A stretch of 64,000 bases of DNA from DATLWN01 sp963764315 (GTDB taxonomy: Bacteria; Pseudomonadota; Zetaproteobacteria; Mariprofundales; Mariprofundaceae). Positions 55,723 through 64,000 of the stretch are shown one piece after another. The first letter of the stretch is position 1, and each line of letters opens with the position of its first letter. Location of the stretch: contig CAVXSB010000004.1 of NCBI GenBank assembly GCA_963764315.1, positions 117,510 through 181,509 of the forward strand. The letters run 5' to 3'. Made by a program: the position numbers and the translations under genes. The notes beneath the pieces were generated by a model. The model ran no database searches. It was not told the origin of the DNA and saw only the letters and a program-made list of their open reading frames with translations.

Positions 55723-56391
55723 TTGCGCATCCTGCTCATCGAGGATGATCCGATGGTGGGCCAGAGCCTGAGCCGTGCTCTGGGCGATGACGGCATGGCC
55801 GTCGACTGGGTGCGCGACGGCTCGGATGGCCAGGCCGCCATCGCCACCGGAGATTACGGGCTCGTGCTGCTCGATCTGGGCCTGCCGGGGATCGGTGGCC
55901 TGGAGTTGCTCAAGGCCCTGCGCCATGGCGGCGATAAGACGCCGCTGATCGTCATCACGGCCAGGGACGGTATCGACGATCGGGTGGCGGGGCTGGATCT
56001 GGGGGCCGATGATTTTCTGGTCAAACCCTTCGAGTACAAGGAACTGTCGGCCAGGATCCGCGCCATCCTGCGCCGCCATGCCGGCCACGCCGTATCGACG
56101 ATCGGCAATGGCGAGATCAGCCTCGATCTCGCCACGCACGAGGCCAGCTATGGCGGCACCACGCTGCTGCTGCCGGCGCGCGAGTTCGCGCTGTTGCATG
56201 CCTTGGTCGAGCGCCCCGGCGCCGTGCTCTCCCGAGCCCAGCTCGAGGAGCGCCTGTACGGCTGGAACGAGCCGGTCGGCAGCAATGCCGTCGACGTGCT
56301 GATCCATTACCTGCGCAAGAAATTCGGCAACGACATCATTCACAACGTGCGCGGCGTCGGCTGGATGGTGACGCGAGCCTCCTCCCGATGA
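55723..56391 (+). CDS. OmpR-family response regulator, QseB/TctD-like
   Basis: The 222 residues comprise a receiver (IEDDPMVGQSL, phosphoacceptor in LVLLDLGLPG, KPFEYKEL) and a winged-helix domain (LPAREFALLHALVERPGAVLSR, VDVLIHYLRKKFG, VRGVGWM). The start is TTG 55723, matching the family N-terminus. It is paired with the kinase by a four-base overlap. Confidence 0.92.
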   Translation: MRILLIEDDPMVGQSLSRALGDDGMAVDWVRDGSDGQAAIATGDYGLVLLDLGLPGIGGLELLKALRHGGDKTPLIVITARDGIDDRVAGLDLGADDFLVKPFEYKELSARIRAILRRHAGHAVSTIGNGEISLDLATHEASYGGTTLLLPAREFALLHALVERPGAVLSRAQLEERLYGWNEPVGSNAVDVLIHYLRKKFGNDIIHNVRGVGWMVTRASSR

Positions 56392-57698
56392 ATTCGCTGA
56401 AGCAACGGCTGATCGTCGGCCTGGCCGGGCTTCTGACTGTCGTCGGCCTCGGCGCCGGCGGCGTGTCCTATTGGCTGGCCCGCAACGAGGCGAATGCCCT
56501 GCTCGACGAACAGCTGCGCCAGATCGCCCGTCATGTCGGGGCCGTGCGCCCGGCGGCGACGCCCCGGCGCGAAAGCGAGGAGGAGCGGGAGAACGATTTC
56601 GTGGTGCAGGTCTGGGATGCCGGCGGCGTCTTGCGCAGCGTGTCCCGTCCGGGCTTTGCGCTGCCGAGGCATGCGGCCACCGGCTTCTCGCAGGGCCTCG
56701 TCGGCGACCAGCCATGGCGCGCCTACACCCTGATCGAGTCCGGTGGCCGCACCGTGCAGGTATCGCAATGGATCGAGGTCCGCCGCGAGATCGCGGCCAG
56801 CGCCGCCATGCGCGCCATGCTGTCGGTGGTCGTGCTGATCCCGCTGGCCTGGGTGCTGGTCGCGGTCGTCATCGATCGCATCCTGCGCCCGATCGGGGCG
56901 GTGACGGCGGCGGCGGCGCGGCGGGGTGCGGCCAGCCTGGAGCCCTTGCCCGTGGCGGGCCTGCCGGCCGAGCTGGTGCCGCTGGTGCGGGCGATGAACG
57001 AGCTGTTGGCGCGGCTGCGCGAGGCCCTCGCCGCACAGCGGGAGTTCCTGTCCGATGCGGCGCACGAGCTGCGCACACCGCTGGCGGCGCTGCAACTGCA
57101 GCTGGAGAACCTGTCGAGCGGCCGGGGTCAGGACGATCTGGAGGCGCGCACCGAGGAGATGCGGCGGGGCCTGAAGCGGGCCTCGCGCCTGGTCGGGCAG
57201 CTGTTGGGCATGGCGCGCTTCGAGGCATCGACGCCGCGTGCGCACGGCGAGGTGGATCTGGGGGTGCTGGTCAAGGAGGCCATCGCCGCCCTGATCCCGC
57301 TGGCCGAGGATCGCCATGTCGATCTGGGCATGGTCTGCGACGAGCCGGCGGCCATCCTTGCCGATGCCGCCGATATCCGCGTACTGGTCGACAACCTGAT
57401 CGACAATGCCGTGCGCTATACGCCGTCCGGCGGCCAGGTCGACGTCGGCGTTTCGCACCGCGACGGTACGGCCATCGTCATCGTCACCGTCGCCGACAGC
57501 GGCCCGGGCATCGCGCCGGAACTGCTGCCGCGCGTCTTCGACCGCTTCTTCCGCGTCGCCGGCCAGGATATCGAGGGCAGCGGCATAGGCCTGTCCATCG
57601 TCAAGGCCATCGCCGAGCGTGAAGGTGCGGCGGTCGATCTCGCCAACCGCCCCGACGGCGGCCTCGTCGCCACCGTGACCTTCACCCGCCTCGTCTGA
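56388..57698 (+). CDS. Sensor histidine kinase, QseC/TctE-like
   Basis: The 436 residues show two membrane helices (about 8-28 and 145-167) around a periplasmic domain, the H-box SDAAHELRTPLAALQLQ, and the ATPase domain (LIDNAVRYTP, DSGPGIAPELLPRVFDRFFR, GSGIGLSIVKAIAEREGA). The ligand is unknown. It is the last gene before the AT-richer HEPN gene. Confidence 0.92.
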   Translation: MNSLKQRLIVGLAGLLTVVGLGAGGVSYWLARNEANALLDEQLRQIARHVGAVRPAATPRRESEEERENDFVVQVWDAGGVLRSVSRPGFALPRHAATGFSQGLVGDQPWRAYTLIESGGRTVQVSQWIEVRREIAASAAMRAMLSVVVLIPLAWVLVAVVIDRILRPIGAVTAAAARRGAASLEPLPVAGLPAELVPLVRAMNELLARLREALAAQREFLSDAAHELRTPLAALQLQLENLSSGRGQDDLEARTEEMRRGLKRASRLVGQLLGMARFEASTPRAHGEVDLGVLVKEAIAALIPLAEDRHVDLGMVCDEPAAILADAADIRVLVDNLIDNAVRYTPSGGQVDVGVSHRDGTAIVIVTVADSGPGIAPELLPRVFDRFFRVAGQDIEGSGIGLSIVKAIAEREGAAVDLANRPDGGLVATVTFTRLV

Positions 57699-57754
57699 GC
57701 CGCGGCCTGTCCTAAAGCGTAGCGCAAGGGTAGGCGTCTGATCCGAAGCGATTG

Positions 57755-58420
57755 TTAGGCATCTTTGTACCGCCCTTGCGTCCACAACTCTCGATTGATT
57801 TCCCCACTTCTCTCTAGATCTTGGAAAGCTATGGCTCGACGCAGCTGCTTGCTGAGAAAATTACCATCTACGCCGAGAGGAAGAATTAGCTCCTCATAGA
57901 AAGTCATACTTTTGAAGTAGTAATGGCCGTAGGTATTCATAAAGGCCCGAATAGACTCCAGTACCTTCTCTACCATCTCCCGCGAGATGCCAGGCAGAGG
58001 ATTTGCATCCAATTTAAGCTTTGTCTCTAAATCGCTGTGGGCAATAGCTCGATTTCGACGTTCCCGGAAGGGCTTGGCCAACTCCTGAATCTCCTCCAAA
58101 ATGACCTGTAGCTTCTTCGATAGTTCGTTGTCCTGCACACCAGCGACCAGCCGCCATAAACTGTGGTTCTCTTTCTTTTTGGTCATCGCAGGGTCAGTCA
58201 GGCGACAGATCGCAAGCGTTACTTCATCCAGCAGCAAATGCTGCAGCACGTAGAAGACCATCGACCCAGTTTCATTAAGCAGCGCGATTCGCTGGTCGCT
58301 GTGCGCATATAACTGGCGATAAATCTTCCAGTACATATGCAGATGAGAGACATCATTACTGACACTCTTGAAGAAGCTATGGTCAACGGGCTGTTTGGCG
58401 TGATCCGTGCTCGTACTCAT
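57755..58420 (-). CDS. AbiU2-like HEPN-domain protein
   Basis: The 221-residue protein matches the AbiU2 HEPN pattern: HLHMYWKIYRQLYAHSDQRIALLNETG, LLLDEVTLAICRLTDPA, and the candidate RNase motif RNRAIAHSD (R-x4-6-H). HEPN proteins of this class occur in phage-abortive and stress systems. No antitoxin or nucleotidyltransferase gene is adjacent. The gene is clearly more AT-rich than all its neighbours, suggesting recent acquisition between the QseBC-like pair and the efflux operon. Confidence 0.7.
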   Translation of the reverse strand: MSTSTDHAKQPVDHSFFKSVSNDVSHLHMYWKIYRQLYAHSDQRIALLNETGSMVFYVLQHLLLDEVTLAICRLTDPAMTKKKENHSLWRLVAGVQDNELSKKLQVILEEIQELAKPFRERRNRAIAHSDLETKLKLDANPLPGISREMVEKVLESIRAFMNTYGHYYFKSMTFYEELILPLGVDGNFLSKQLRRAIAFQDLERSGEINRELWTQGRYKDA

Positions 58421-58558
58421 TTTCGATTCCTAAAATATATGCTGAGGCAAATATGGCGCATATCCTGGTTAGTTCAGGCTGGTAAATTGGACATATCTCA
58501 TTGATTCCCCTCAGGTGATTTCACTATAGGCGGTATATAGGAGACGGCAAACGTGCCT

Positions 58559-59155
58559 TCAGCGGCGGCGCAGGATGCGCCACAGCAGGAAGATGACGGT
58601 GATGGCGACGGCGGAGCCGGCGGCGATCATGCCGTAGGTGTGCAGCGGACGCATGGTGTGCCACAGGCGCATGAAGGCGTCGGCGGCGAAGTACACGCCG
58701 AGGCCCCAGACGCCGCACCACAGCACGGCGCCGATGGCATTGTAGATGAGGAATCGTTTCCAGGGCATGCCCATGGCGCCGGCGACGATGCCGTTGAGCT
58801 GGCGGAAGCCCTCGACGAATCGGGCCAACACGATGATCAGGCCGCCGTATTTGACGTAGGCATCCTCGATGCGTGCCCATGCATGCTTTGCCAGCGCCAG
58901 GCGCTGCAGCGGTGCCTTGCCCCAGCGCTGCCCGATCCAGAAGCCCACCATGTCGCCGGCGAAGGCGGCAGTGGTCGCGGTGGCGAACACCCAGGCGATG
59001 TTCATGTCCCCCTGCCGGGCCAAGAGGGCTGCGGCCATCAGCCCCGTCTGGCCGGGCATGGGGATGCCGAAGCCCTCCAGGAACACGGCGACGAACAGGC
59101 CGGGATAGCCATAGGCTGCGAGCCATGGCTGCGCCAGCTGCAGCGCGTGGTTCAT
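58559..59155 (-). CDS. DedA family membrane protein
   Basis: The 198-residue polytopic protein has the DedA/SNARE-associated features FLEGFGIPMPGQTGLMAAALLA, GDMVGFWIGQRWGK, and RFVEGFRQLNGIVAGAMGM. DedA proteins act in membrane lipid transport and envelope homeostasis. It is last in the leftward efflux operon, with a four-base overlap to the TolC-like gene. Confidence 0.88.
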   Translation of the reverse strand: MNHALQLAQPWLAAYGYPGLFVAVFLEGFGIPMPGQTGLMAAALLARQGDMNIAWVFATATTAAFAGDMVGFWIGQRWGKAPLQRLALAKHAWARIEDAYVKYGGLIIVLARFVEGFRQLNGIVAGAMGMPWKRFLIYNAIGAVLWCGVWGLGVYFAADAFMRLWHTMRPLHTYGMIAAGSAVAITVIFLLWRILRRR

Positions 59156-60525
59156 TGCTTCCTCGGCAATCCGGAGGTCGGCTTGCCGAGCAGCGTGGAC
59201 AGCGCCACCTGTTGCTCGAGCAGGCCCTGCTGCAGCGACAGCTGCTTGATGCGCTGCGTCATGTAGGCGTTGCGAATGGTGTTGTAGTTCAGCAATTCCA
59301 TATTGCCGGACATCAGGGCCTTGAACGCCTTTTGCTGTACGTTGGCCAATTGGGGGATGTCGACCTGCATGCGCTGCCAGAGGCGGTAGGCGATGGCCTG
59401 GTCGCGATGGATGCGGGCGATGTCGATGACGGCGCTGGCCATGCGCGCCTTGAACTCGGCGTGCAGCCGCGTGCGCGTGGCTTGGGCCACGGCGACGTTG
59501 CCGCGGTTGATGTTCAGCACCGGCAGGCTCATGTTGATCAGGGGGCCGACCGACCAGACACCGCCGGTATCACGCTGGCGGCTGAGGCCGATGCTGATGT
59601 TCGGGAATTGCGACAGGATGGCCTGGCGCAGCCGCGCGTCCTGGCTGGCGTAGCCGGCGCGCAGCGCCAGCAGGTCGGGGCGGAAATCGGCCAGTCGGCC
59701 CTCCGCATGGTGCAGCACGGTATCGGACACCGGTACATAGTGCTCGTTCATTCCCGCCAGCGGCAAGTGCACATCCGGCGACAGCCCCAGCAGCAGCGCC
59801 AGGGCCATGCGCGTCTTGTTCAGCTTGCGTCGGGCATCGGACAGGGCGCTCTCGACGTCGAGCAGGGAGCCCAGGGCGATGCCCAGCTGATCGAGCGTCG
59901 TGTTGTGGCGTTGCAGCAGCTGATGCACATGCCTGTACAGCGTCGAGGACTGGGTCTGCTGCTTGCTCAACAGGTCCACCAGCTGTTGCTGGATATGCTG
60001 GCGGATGAACAGCAGTCGCGCCTGCTGCACGACCTGCCATTCGGCCCACAGCACGTCCATCGATACCTGGCGTACCGTCGCCTTGCCGGCGGCAACCTTG
60101 GCGGGCCGCGTGAACAGGCTTCGGATATCGAAGCCCAGGTTGTAGCTGTAGCCGTTGATGTATTGCCGCGGCTTGATCGTCGGCTTCTGCATCTCGTAGC
60201 CGAACTGCGGATCGGGCAGCAGGCCGGCAGCGAACAGCTGGGCCGTGGCCACGTGCAGGCGTTTGCGCGTGGCCTTCAGCTGCGGGTTGTTCAGCACGGC
60301 GAGGATGACCACCTCCATCTCGTCCAGGCCGTCGTGGACATCGACGGTATAGCTGCGCTTCGCGCCGAACAGGTGGGCGTAATGCGGGGCATCCATGCGG
60401 ATGGCCAGGGCGGCGGTGTCCTTGGCCAGGGGTGGGGACAGGGAAAGCGGCTCGGCATGATAGCGGGCACAGCCGCCGAGCAGGATCAGGGCGGCCAGCC
60501 AAGGGAGCAAGCGGCGCATCGTCAT
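59152..60525 (-). CDS. TolC-family outer-membrane efflux lipoprotein
   Basis: The 457-residue protein has a lipoprotein signal peptide (LPWLAALILLGGC) and two long helical halves typical of TolC-like proteins (AVLNNPQLKATRKRLHVATAQL, and a second AVIDIARIHRDQAIAYRLWQ). It forms the outer-membrane duct of the tripartite pump encoded just upstream, with four-base overlaps on both sides. Confidence 0.88.
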   Translation of the reverse strand: MTMRRLLPWLAALILLGGCARYHAEPLSLSPPLAKDTAALAIRMDAPHYAHLFGAKRSYTVDVHDGLDEMEVVILAVLNNPQLKATRKRLHVATAQLFAAGLLPDPQFGYEMQKPTIKPRQYINGYSYNLGFDIRSLFTRPAKVAAGKATVRQVSMDVLWAEWQVVQQARLLFIRQHIQQQLVDLLSKQQTQSSTLYRHVHQLLQRHNTTLDQLGIALGSLLDVESALSDARRKLNKTRMALALLLGLSPDVHLPLAGMNEHYVPVSDTVLHHAEGRLADFRPDLLALRAGYASQDARLRQAILSQFPNISIGLSRQRDTGGVWSVGPLINMSLPVLNINRGNVAVAQATRTRLHAEFKARMASAVIDIARIHRDQAIAYRLWQRMQVDIPQLANVQQKAFKALMSGNMELLNYNTIRNAYMTQRIKQLSLQQGLLEQQVALSTLLGKPTSGLPRKQ

Positions 60526-63500
60526 GGCCGCACCGCCGGGCGCAGTCGCTGCAGCCGGTCATACAGCAGCGGCACGATGATCAGCACCAGCGGCAGTTGC
60601 ACCACCAGCCCGGAGATGATGGCGATCGCCATCGGCTGCTGCATGGCCGCCCCCTGGCCGATGCCGAGCGCCAGCGGCAGCAGCGCCAGGATGGCGGCGA
60701 AGGTGGTCATGGCGATCGGGCGCATGCGGATCTGGCCGGCCCGGACGATGGCATCGAGCGGCGCCATTCCCTCGGCCCGCAGCACGTCGAACTCGGAGAA
60801 ATAGAAGATCGACACCTCGGTGACGATGCCGATGATCATGGTCATGCCCATCATGGCGGTGATGTTCAGTTCCGTGCCGCTGATCCAAAGGCCGATGAAC
60901 ACCGCGGCGACGGCCAGGAGCGGCGCGCTCATGATCGAAAGCGCCAGCAGCATGTCCTCGTACAGGTAGAGCAGCAGCAGGAAGACCAGGGCGGTAGCCG
61001 CCGCGAATACGATGATCATACCCTTGAAGGCGATCTGCTGCTGGTGGTACAGGCCGCCGAGCTCATCGTACATCGATGGCGGCAGCAGCCCGGGTTTTTT
61101 CAGTACCCGCTTCACGTCCTTCAGGGTCGAGCCCATGTCCCGGCCGCTGATGCGCGCGGTGACCGCCACCATGCGTTTCATGTCGTCGCGCACGATCTGC
61201 GGCTGGCCGGTGAGGACGCGGAATGCGGCGATGCGCCGGAGTGGGAATCGGTGGCCGTCCGGGGCGCGCAGCCACAGGTGATTCAGGCTCGCGATCCTCT
61301 GGCGCATGTTTCCGGGCACCCAGACGCGGATGCCGACGAGCTTGATGCCCTGCTGCACCTGGGTGGTCACCAGGCCCGTATAATAGGTCTTGAGCTGGCG
61401 CGTTACGCTCTGCGGGTTGACGCCCTCCAGCGCCGCCTTGTCCCGATCGATGCGGATGCTGACCGCGTCCCCGGCGAGCACGATGCCGTTGCGCACGTCG
61501 ACGATGCCGGGAATCTTGGCGATGGCCTTCGCCACCTTGGGGGCGGTGGCCATCAGGGCGGCGTTGTCGGGGTCGAACAGCTTGATCTCCACGGGCTGCG
61601 GCACGGCGGTCAGATCGCCGATCAGATCCTCCATCAGCTGCGCCAGGTCGATGTCCAGGCCGGGCACCTGATGCACGATGCGCCGGCGTACCTCGGCCAT
61701 CACCGCCTTGATGGGGCGGCGCGGCAACGGCTTCAGGCGCACGAAGTAGTCGCCCTCGTTGGCCTCGGTGATGCCACCGCCGAGCTGGGCGCCGGTGCGC
61801 CGGGAATAGGTGTCGACCTCGGGCGTATGCTGCAGGATGGATTCGACCTGGCGCAGCAGGCGGTCGGTTTCGCTGAGCGAGGTGCCGGGCGCGGCGCGGT
61901 AGTCGAGGATGAAGCCGCCCTCGTCCATCACCGGCATGAAGCCCGATCCCGTCTGATGCCAGCCGATATAGCCGAGCAGCAGCAGCGGCAAAAGACCTGC
62001 CGCCATCAGCCAGGGCTTCTTCTGCAGCCGCCGCACCAGATCGCCATGGCGATGTTGGAACCACCCGGAAAGTCTGCCGCCATCCTCGCGCTCGATATCG
62101 CGGATGGACAGCAGGCGGTTGGCCAGCAGTGGCACCACAAGCCAGGCGAACAGATAGGAGATGACCAGGGCGCTGGCCATGGTCAGTGACAGGGCCTTGA
62201 AGAAGGCGCCGGTGACGCCGCTGAGAAAGGCCAACGGCACGAAGATGATAATGGTGGCGGAGGAGGAACCGGTCAGTGGGCGGGCGAAATCGCGCACGGC
62301 CTTGTGGATGATGTCGCTGCGTTTGCCGTCTCCCTGGCGCAGGCGGCTGATGATGTGCTCGACCATGACAATGGCGTCGTCGATGATCAGGCCGACCGCT
62401 GCTGCCATGCCGCCTAGGGTCATGATGTTGAAGCTCATGTGCAGCACGTACAGCAGCAGTACCGTCGTCGCCAATACCGCCGGTACGATCAGGGTGGCGA
62501 TCAGCGTCAGCTGCAGGCTGCGCAGGAAGGCGAAGATCAGGGCGGCGGCGAGCACGATGCCGACGACGATGGCGTCGCGCATGCTGTGGGCCGAGGCGAG
62601 GATCAGCTGGCTCTGGTCGTACCAGTTGTGGATGGCGATGCCGGGCGGGAGCTTGTCTCGGATGGCCTGCAGGTGCCGGCGCACCGCCTCGACGATGGAT
62701 ACGGTGTTGCCGCCCGGTTGCTGGTAGACCTGCAGCAGTACGGCATCGCGGCCGGCGGCGGTGACCCTCAGCCATTGCGGGCGGGTGGCCGCGCGCACGG
62801 TGGCGATGTCCTCGAGGCGGACCAGGCCGTTGGCGCCGCTGCGCAGCACCGTATTGCGAATGGCGTCCAGGTTGCGGATGCGGGTGTCGGACAGCATCAG
62901 GTAGAGCTTGAAATGATCCTCGATGCGTCCGACCGACTGCAGCACGTTCGTGGCCGACAGCGCCTTCACCACATCGGTCAGCGTCAGGCCGTAGGCGGCC
63001 AGTCTGGCCGGGTCGACGTCCACGCGGAATTCGGAGGTGGCGCCGCCGAGCACGCCGACCCGGGCCACGCCGTCGGTTTCCGAGAGCAGCGGTGCCAGCT
63101 GGTAGCGGGCCACATCGCGCAGCTTCACCAGGCTGACGGTTTTCGAGGTCAGGCTGTAGGCGGCCACCGGGAACACCGTCGGGTCCATGCGGCGGGCGTC
63201 GAAGCGGGTACCTGGCGGCAGCGCGGGCAGGATGCGGTTGACGGCGGATTCGGCCTGCTGCAACGCCATCGGCATATTGGTGCCCCAGTCGAAGTTGAGC
63301 GAGATCTCGGCGCTGCCACGGCTGGTCGTCGAGCGGATGTGCCGCGCCCCAGGCACCGAGCGCAGCGCCTGCTCCACCGGGCGGGTGACGGCGATCTCCA
63401 TCTGCTCGGCCGGCCGGTCGCCGGCGTTCAGCGATACGACGATGCGCGGGAAGTTGACGTGCGGGAACAGCCCCACCGGCAGCTTGAAGGCGCTGATGGC

Positions 63501-63575
63501 GCCGCCGATGGTCAGTAGTGCCAACAGGAACAGGATGGACAGACGGTGCCGGAATGCCCAGCGCGATACATTCAT
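60522..63575 (-). CDS. RND efflux permease (AcrB/MdtB superfamily)
   Basis: Inner-membrane proton antiporter. The 1017 residues show the RND layout: first helix, large periplasmic loop (PRIVVSLNAGDRPAEQMEIAVTRPVEQAL), six helices containing the proton-relay pair in GLIIDDAIVMVEHI, a second loop, and the mirrored C-terminal helices (MGMTMIIGIVTEVSIFYF). It carries DD as in hydrophobe/amphiphile pumps, without an obvious metal signature. The substrate is unknown. Confidence 0.93.
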   Translation of the reverse strand: MNVSRWAFRHRLSILFLLALLTIGGAISAFKLPVGLFPHVNFPRIVVSLNAGDRPAEQMEIAVTRPVEQALRSVPGARHIRSTTSRGSAEISLNFDWGTNMPMALQQAESAVNRILPALPPGTRFDARRMDPTVFPVAAYSLTSKTVSLVKLRDVARYQLAPLLSETDGVARVGVLGGATSEFRVDVDPARLAAYGLTLTDVVKALSATNVLQSVGRIEDHFKLYLMLSDTRIRNLDAIRNTVLRSGANGLVRLEDIATVRAATRPQWLRVTAAGRDAVLLQVYQQPGGNTVSIVEAVRRHLQAIRDKLPPGIAIHNWYDQSQLILASAHSMRDAIVVGIVLAAALIFAFLRSLQLTLIATLIVPAVLATTVLLLYVLHMSFNIMTLGGMAAAVGLIIDDAIVMVEHIISRLRQGDGKRSDIIHKAVRDFARPLTGSSSATIIIFVPLAFLSGVTGAFFKALSLTMASALVISYLFAWLVVPLLANRLLSIRDIEREDGGRLSGWFQHRHGDLVRRLQKKPWLMAAGLLPLLLLGYIGWHQTGSGFMPVMDEGGFILDYRAAPGTSLSETDRLLRQVESILQHTPEVDTYSRRTGAQLGGGITEANEGDYFVRLKPLPRRPIKAVMAEVRRRIVHQVPGLDIDLAQLMEDLIGDLTAVPQPVEIKLFDPDNAALMATAPKVAKAIAKIPGIVDVRNGIVLAGDAVSIRIDRDKAALEGVNPQSVTRQLKTYYTGLVTTQVQQGIKLVGIRVWVPGNMRQRIASLNHLWLRAPDGHRFPLRRIAAFRVLTGQPQIVRDDMKRMVAVTARISGRDMGSTLKDVKRVLKKPGLLPPSMYDELGGLYHQQQIAFKGMIIVFAAATALVFLLLLYLYEDMLLALSIMSAPLLAVAAVFIGLWISGTELNITAMMGMTMIIGIVTEVSIFYFSEFDVLRAEGMAPLDAIVRAGQIRMRPIAMTTFAAILALLPLALGIGQGAAMQQPMAIAIISGLVVQLPLVLIIVPLLYDRLQRLRPAVRP

Positions 63576-64000
63576 GGACGCGACTCGCGCACCTGCATGC
63601 CGTCGGAAAGTTCGTAGTTGCCGCTGACCACGACGCGGTCGCCGGCATGTAGCCCGCCGCTGATGGCCGTGTCCTTATCCCCGGCCAGCACGATGCCGAC
63701 ATCGACGCGGCGCGCCTTGCCGTCGTGGATCACGAACACGTAGCTACCCTTGGTATCGTGCAGGATGGCGGTGTTCGGTACCGTCAGCGCATCCGGTATG
63801 GAATGCAGCGTGATGATGGCTGTCACCTGCATGCCGGGCAGAAAGTCGCGGGTCTGCCGATCCTGCAGAAGCACGACGGCGTCGACGAGCCGGGTCTTGG
63901 GATCGATGACCCGGTGCACCGAGGCGATACGGCTGTCGGCGGTGATGGTGGCGTCGAACACGGAGGCGATATGCACGGCCATGCTTTGGTGGATGCGCTT
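63572..64000 (-). CDS. RND periplasmic adaptor (membrane fusion protein), N-terminus outside window
   Basis: The C-terminal 142 residues of a HlyD/AcrA-type adaptor: ITADSRIASVHRVIDPKTRLVDAVVLL, PGMQVTAIITLHSIPDALTVPNTAIL, YVFVIHDGKARRVDVGIV, GLHAGDRVVVSGNYELSDGMQV. The latter part is the membrane-proximal domain. It overlaps the permease start by four bases, giving the order adaptor-permease-duct-DedA. Confidence 0.9.
   Translation of the reverse strand, partial: KRIHQSMAVHIASVFDATITADSRIASVHRVIDPKTRLVDAVVLLQDRQTRDFLPGMQVTAIITLHSIPDALTVPNTAILHDTKGSYVFVIHDGKARRVDVGIVLAGDKDTAISGGLHAGDRVVVSGNYELSDGMQVRESRP

Overview
The window is GC-rich, densely coding bacterial DNA. Its gene content fits a proteobacterium: a groESL operon with CIRCE elements, an rpoN-hpf-ptsN-hprK-rapZ-EIIA-ptsH-ptsI block, a bioF-bioH-bioC-bioD operon, bolA-grxD, smpB, and an RND efflux operon. 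HprK next to ptsN and rapZ is typical of beta- and early-branching gammaproteobacteria, including acidithiobacillus-like sulfur and iron oxidisers. Two small monohaem cytochromes c and a complete pyruvate dehydrogenase complex suggest a respiring organism. The species cannot be named from sequence alone. No rRNA operon, CRISPR array, prophage or intact insertion sequence was seen. One tRNA (CAU) is present.

Layout. 0-6.6 kb: 3'-truncated lgt, a frameshifted sppA, groESL read leftwards behind a promoter flanked by two CIRCE operators, then yciH, def and a cyclic-nucleotide-binding-domain protein. 6.8-12.1 kb: pdhA-pdhB-pdhC-lpd, in which the E2 and E3 lipoyl domains share about 188 identical bases. 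12.2-15.2 kb: an alanine-rich protein, a small membrane protein with a PAS sensor, and a frameshifted sthA-like flavoprotein. 15.2-20.5 kb: DUF1614, ppsA, DAHP synthase and lipA. 20.5-25.2 kb: an accessory stretch with a Rossmann-PAS-PAS-GGDEF protein, a SYLF-domain protein, a cysteine-rich secreted protein, a cyclic-di-GMP phosphodiesterase remnant and a JmjC-like protein. 25.3-27.4 kb: rhlB, the tRNA, bolA and grxD. 27.4-34.2 kb: the rpoN and nitrogen-PTS block. 34.3-39.4 kb: bioB, dapA and a PrsK/PrsR-like two-component operon. 39.7-44.5 kb: heat-shock clpB, two tandem cytochromes c, smpB and two tandem tiny membrane peptides. 44.5-47.9 kb: ilvC and two TolB-like propeller proteins. 48-51.2 kb: a two-component system, nudF and a lone receiver. 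51.2-55.7 kb: the biotin operon, comF and grxC. 55.7-57.7 kb: a QseBC-like pair. 57.7-58.4 kb: an AT-richer AbiU2-like HEPN gene. 58.5 kb to the end: DedA and an RND tripartite efflux operon.

How the genes connect. LipA and the four pdh genes join lipoate synthesis to its main user. BioB works with BioF/H/C/D. BolA and GrxD form a known Fe-S regulatory pair. HprK, HPr, EI, EIIA-Ntr and RapZ form a sugar-independent regulatory phosphorelay next to sigma-54, and an atypical sigma-54 activator lies 3 kb downstream of ptsI. The least explained elements are the twin tiny membrane peptides, the duplicated cytochromes (the duplication seems to have carried along the 3' end of clpB), the alanine-rich helical protein and the cysteine-rich secreted protein behind a 9-codon upstream frame.
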